Below, in pieces: positions 14,475 through 14,530 of a DNA stretch of 14,530 nt; the first letter of the stretch is position 1; each line of letters opens with the position of its first letter. The position numbers and the translations under genes are program-made. The stretch comes from an uncultured Bacteroidales bacterium. Its GTDB lineage: Bacteria; Bacteroidota; Bacteroidia; Bacteroidales; F082. Location: the NCBI GenBank assembly GCA_937896505.1, contig CALBNP010000004.1:1-14530 (forward strand), written 5' to 3'. A model generated the notes under the pieces. The model ran no database searches. It was not told the origin of the DNA and worked only from the letters and a program-made list of their open reading frames with translations.

Positions 14475-14530
14475 CCTTTCTGCAAGTCACTACAAGAGGG
14501 GAATGTCATTCGATCACGCATTCCTCAATC

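Overview
The window looks like a chromosomal segment of a member of the Bacteroidales, probably a gut or rumen Prevotella-like organism. Three things point there: several TAnnTTTG-type -7 promoter boxes typical of the Bacteroidota, a BspA-like leucine-rich-repeat protein with a type IX secretion (T9SS) C-terminal sorting domain, and a surface-protein repertoire (PEGA domain, FGE/SUMF1-fold lipoprotein) common in that order. No rRNA, tRNA, CRISPR array, IS element or integrase is visible.

Positions 1-3452 (minus strand) hold a DpnII-type, GATC-specific restriction-modification operon. In transcription order it has a 68-aa protein of unknown function, a Dam-family methyltransferase (DpnM-like), the DpnII-type endonuclease, a 90-aa CxxC protein, a 174-aa PD-(D/E)XK nuclease-like protein, and a DpnA-like second adenine methyltransferase cut by the window edge. 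From the endonuclease onward the genes are separated by 1 nt or overlap by 4 nt. The two extra genes between endonuclease and DpnA, and a palindrome cluster in the leader, are the least explained parts. The operon is AT-rich until dpnA, where GC content rises sharply.

Positions 3660-9776 (minus strand) hold the secreted LRR protein, then, upstream of it, a single-chain iron-sulfur L-serine dehydratase with an unrecognised N-terminal domain of about 215 residues. The dehydratase gene lies 7 nt behind an HrpB-type DEAH helicase gene, so the pair are probably co-transcribed from a promoter just upstream of the helicase.

Positions 9777-11637 start with back-to-back divergent promoters. To the right runs a small Sel1-repeat gene followed 6 nt later by an AtoE-family short-chain fatty acid transporter, closed by a strong GC-rich hairpin with a T-rich tail.

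Positions 11640-14300 (minus strand) hold an FGE/SUMF1-fold lipoprotein and, upstream of it, a PEGA-repeat protein with a probable C-terminal beta-barrel-like domain. The C-terminal 40 residues of the lipoprotein resemble the variable region of diversity-generating retroelement (DGR) target proteins, and a 9-bp-stem, 4-nt-loop hairpin lies 10 nt beyond its stop codon. No reverse transcriptase or template repeat is in the window, so this is a candidate remote target only. The right edge carries an 11-bp-period tandem repeat upstream of the PEGA gene.
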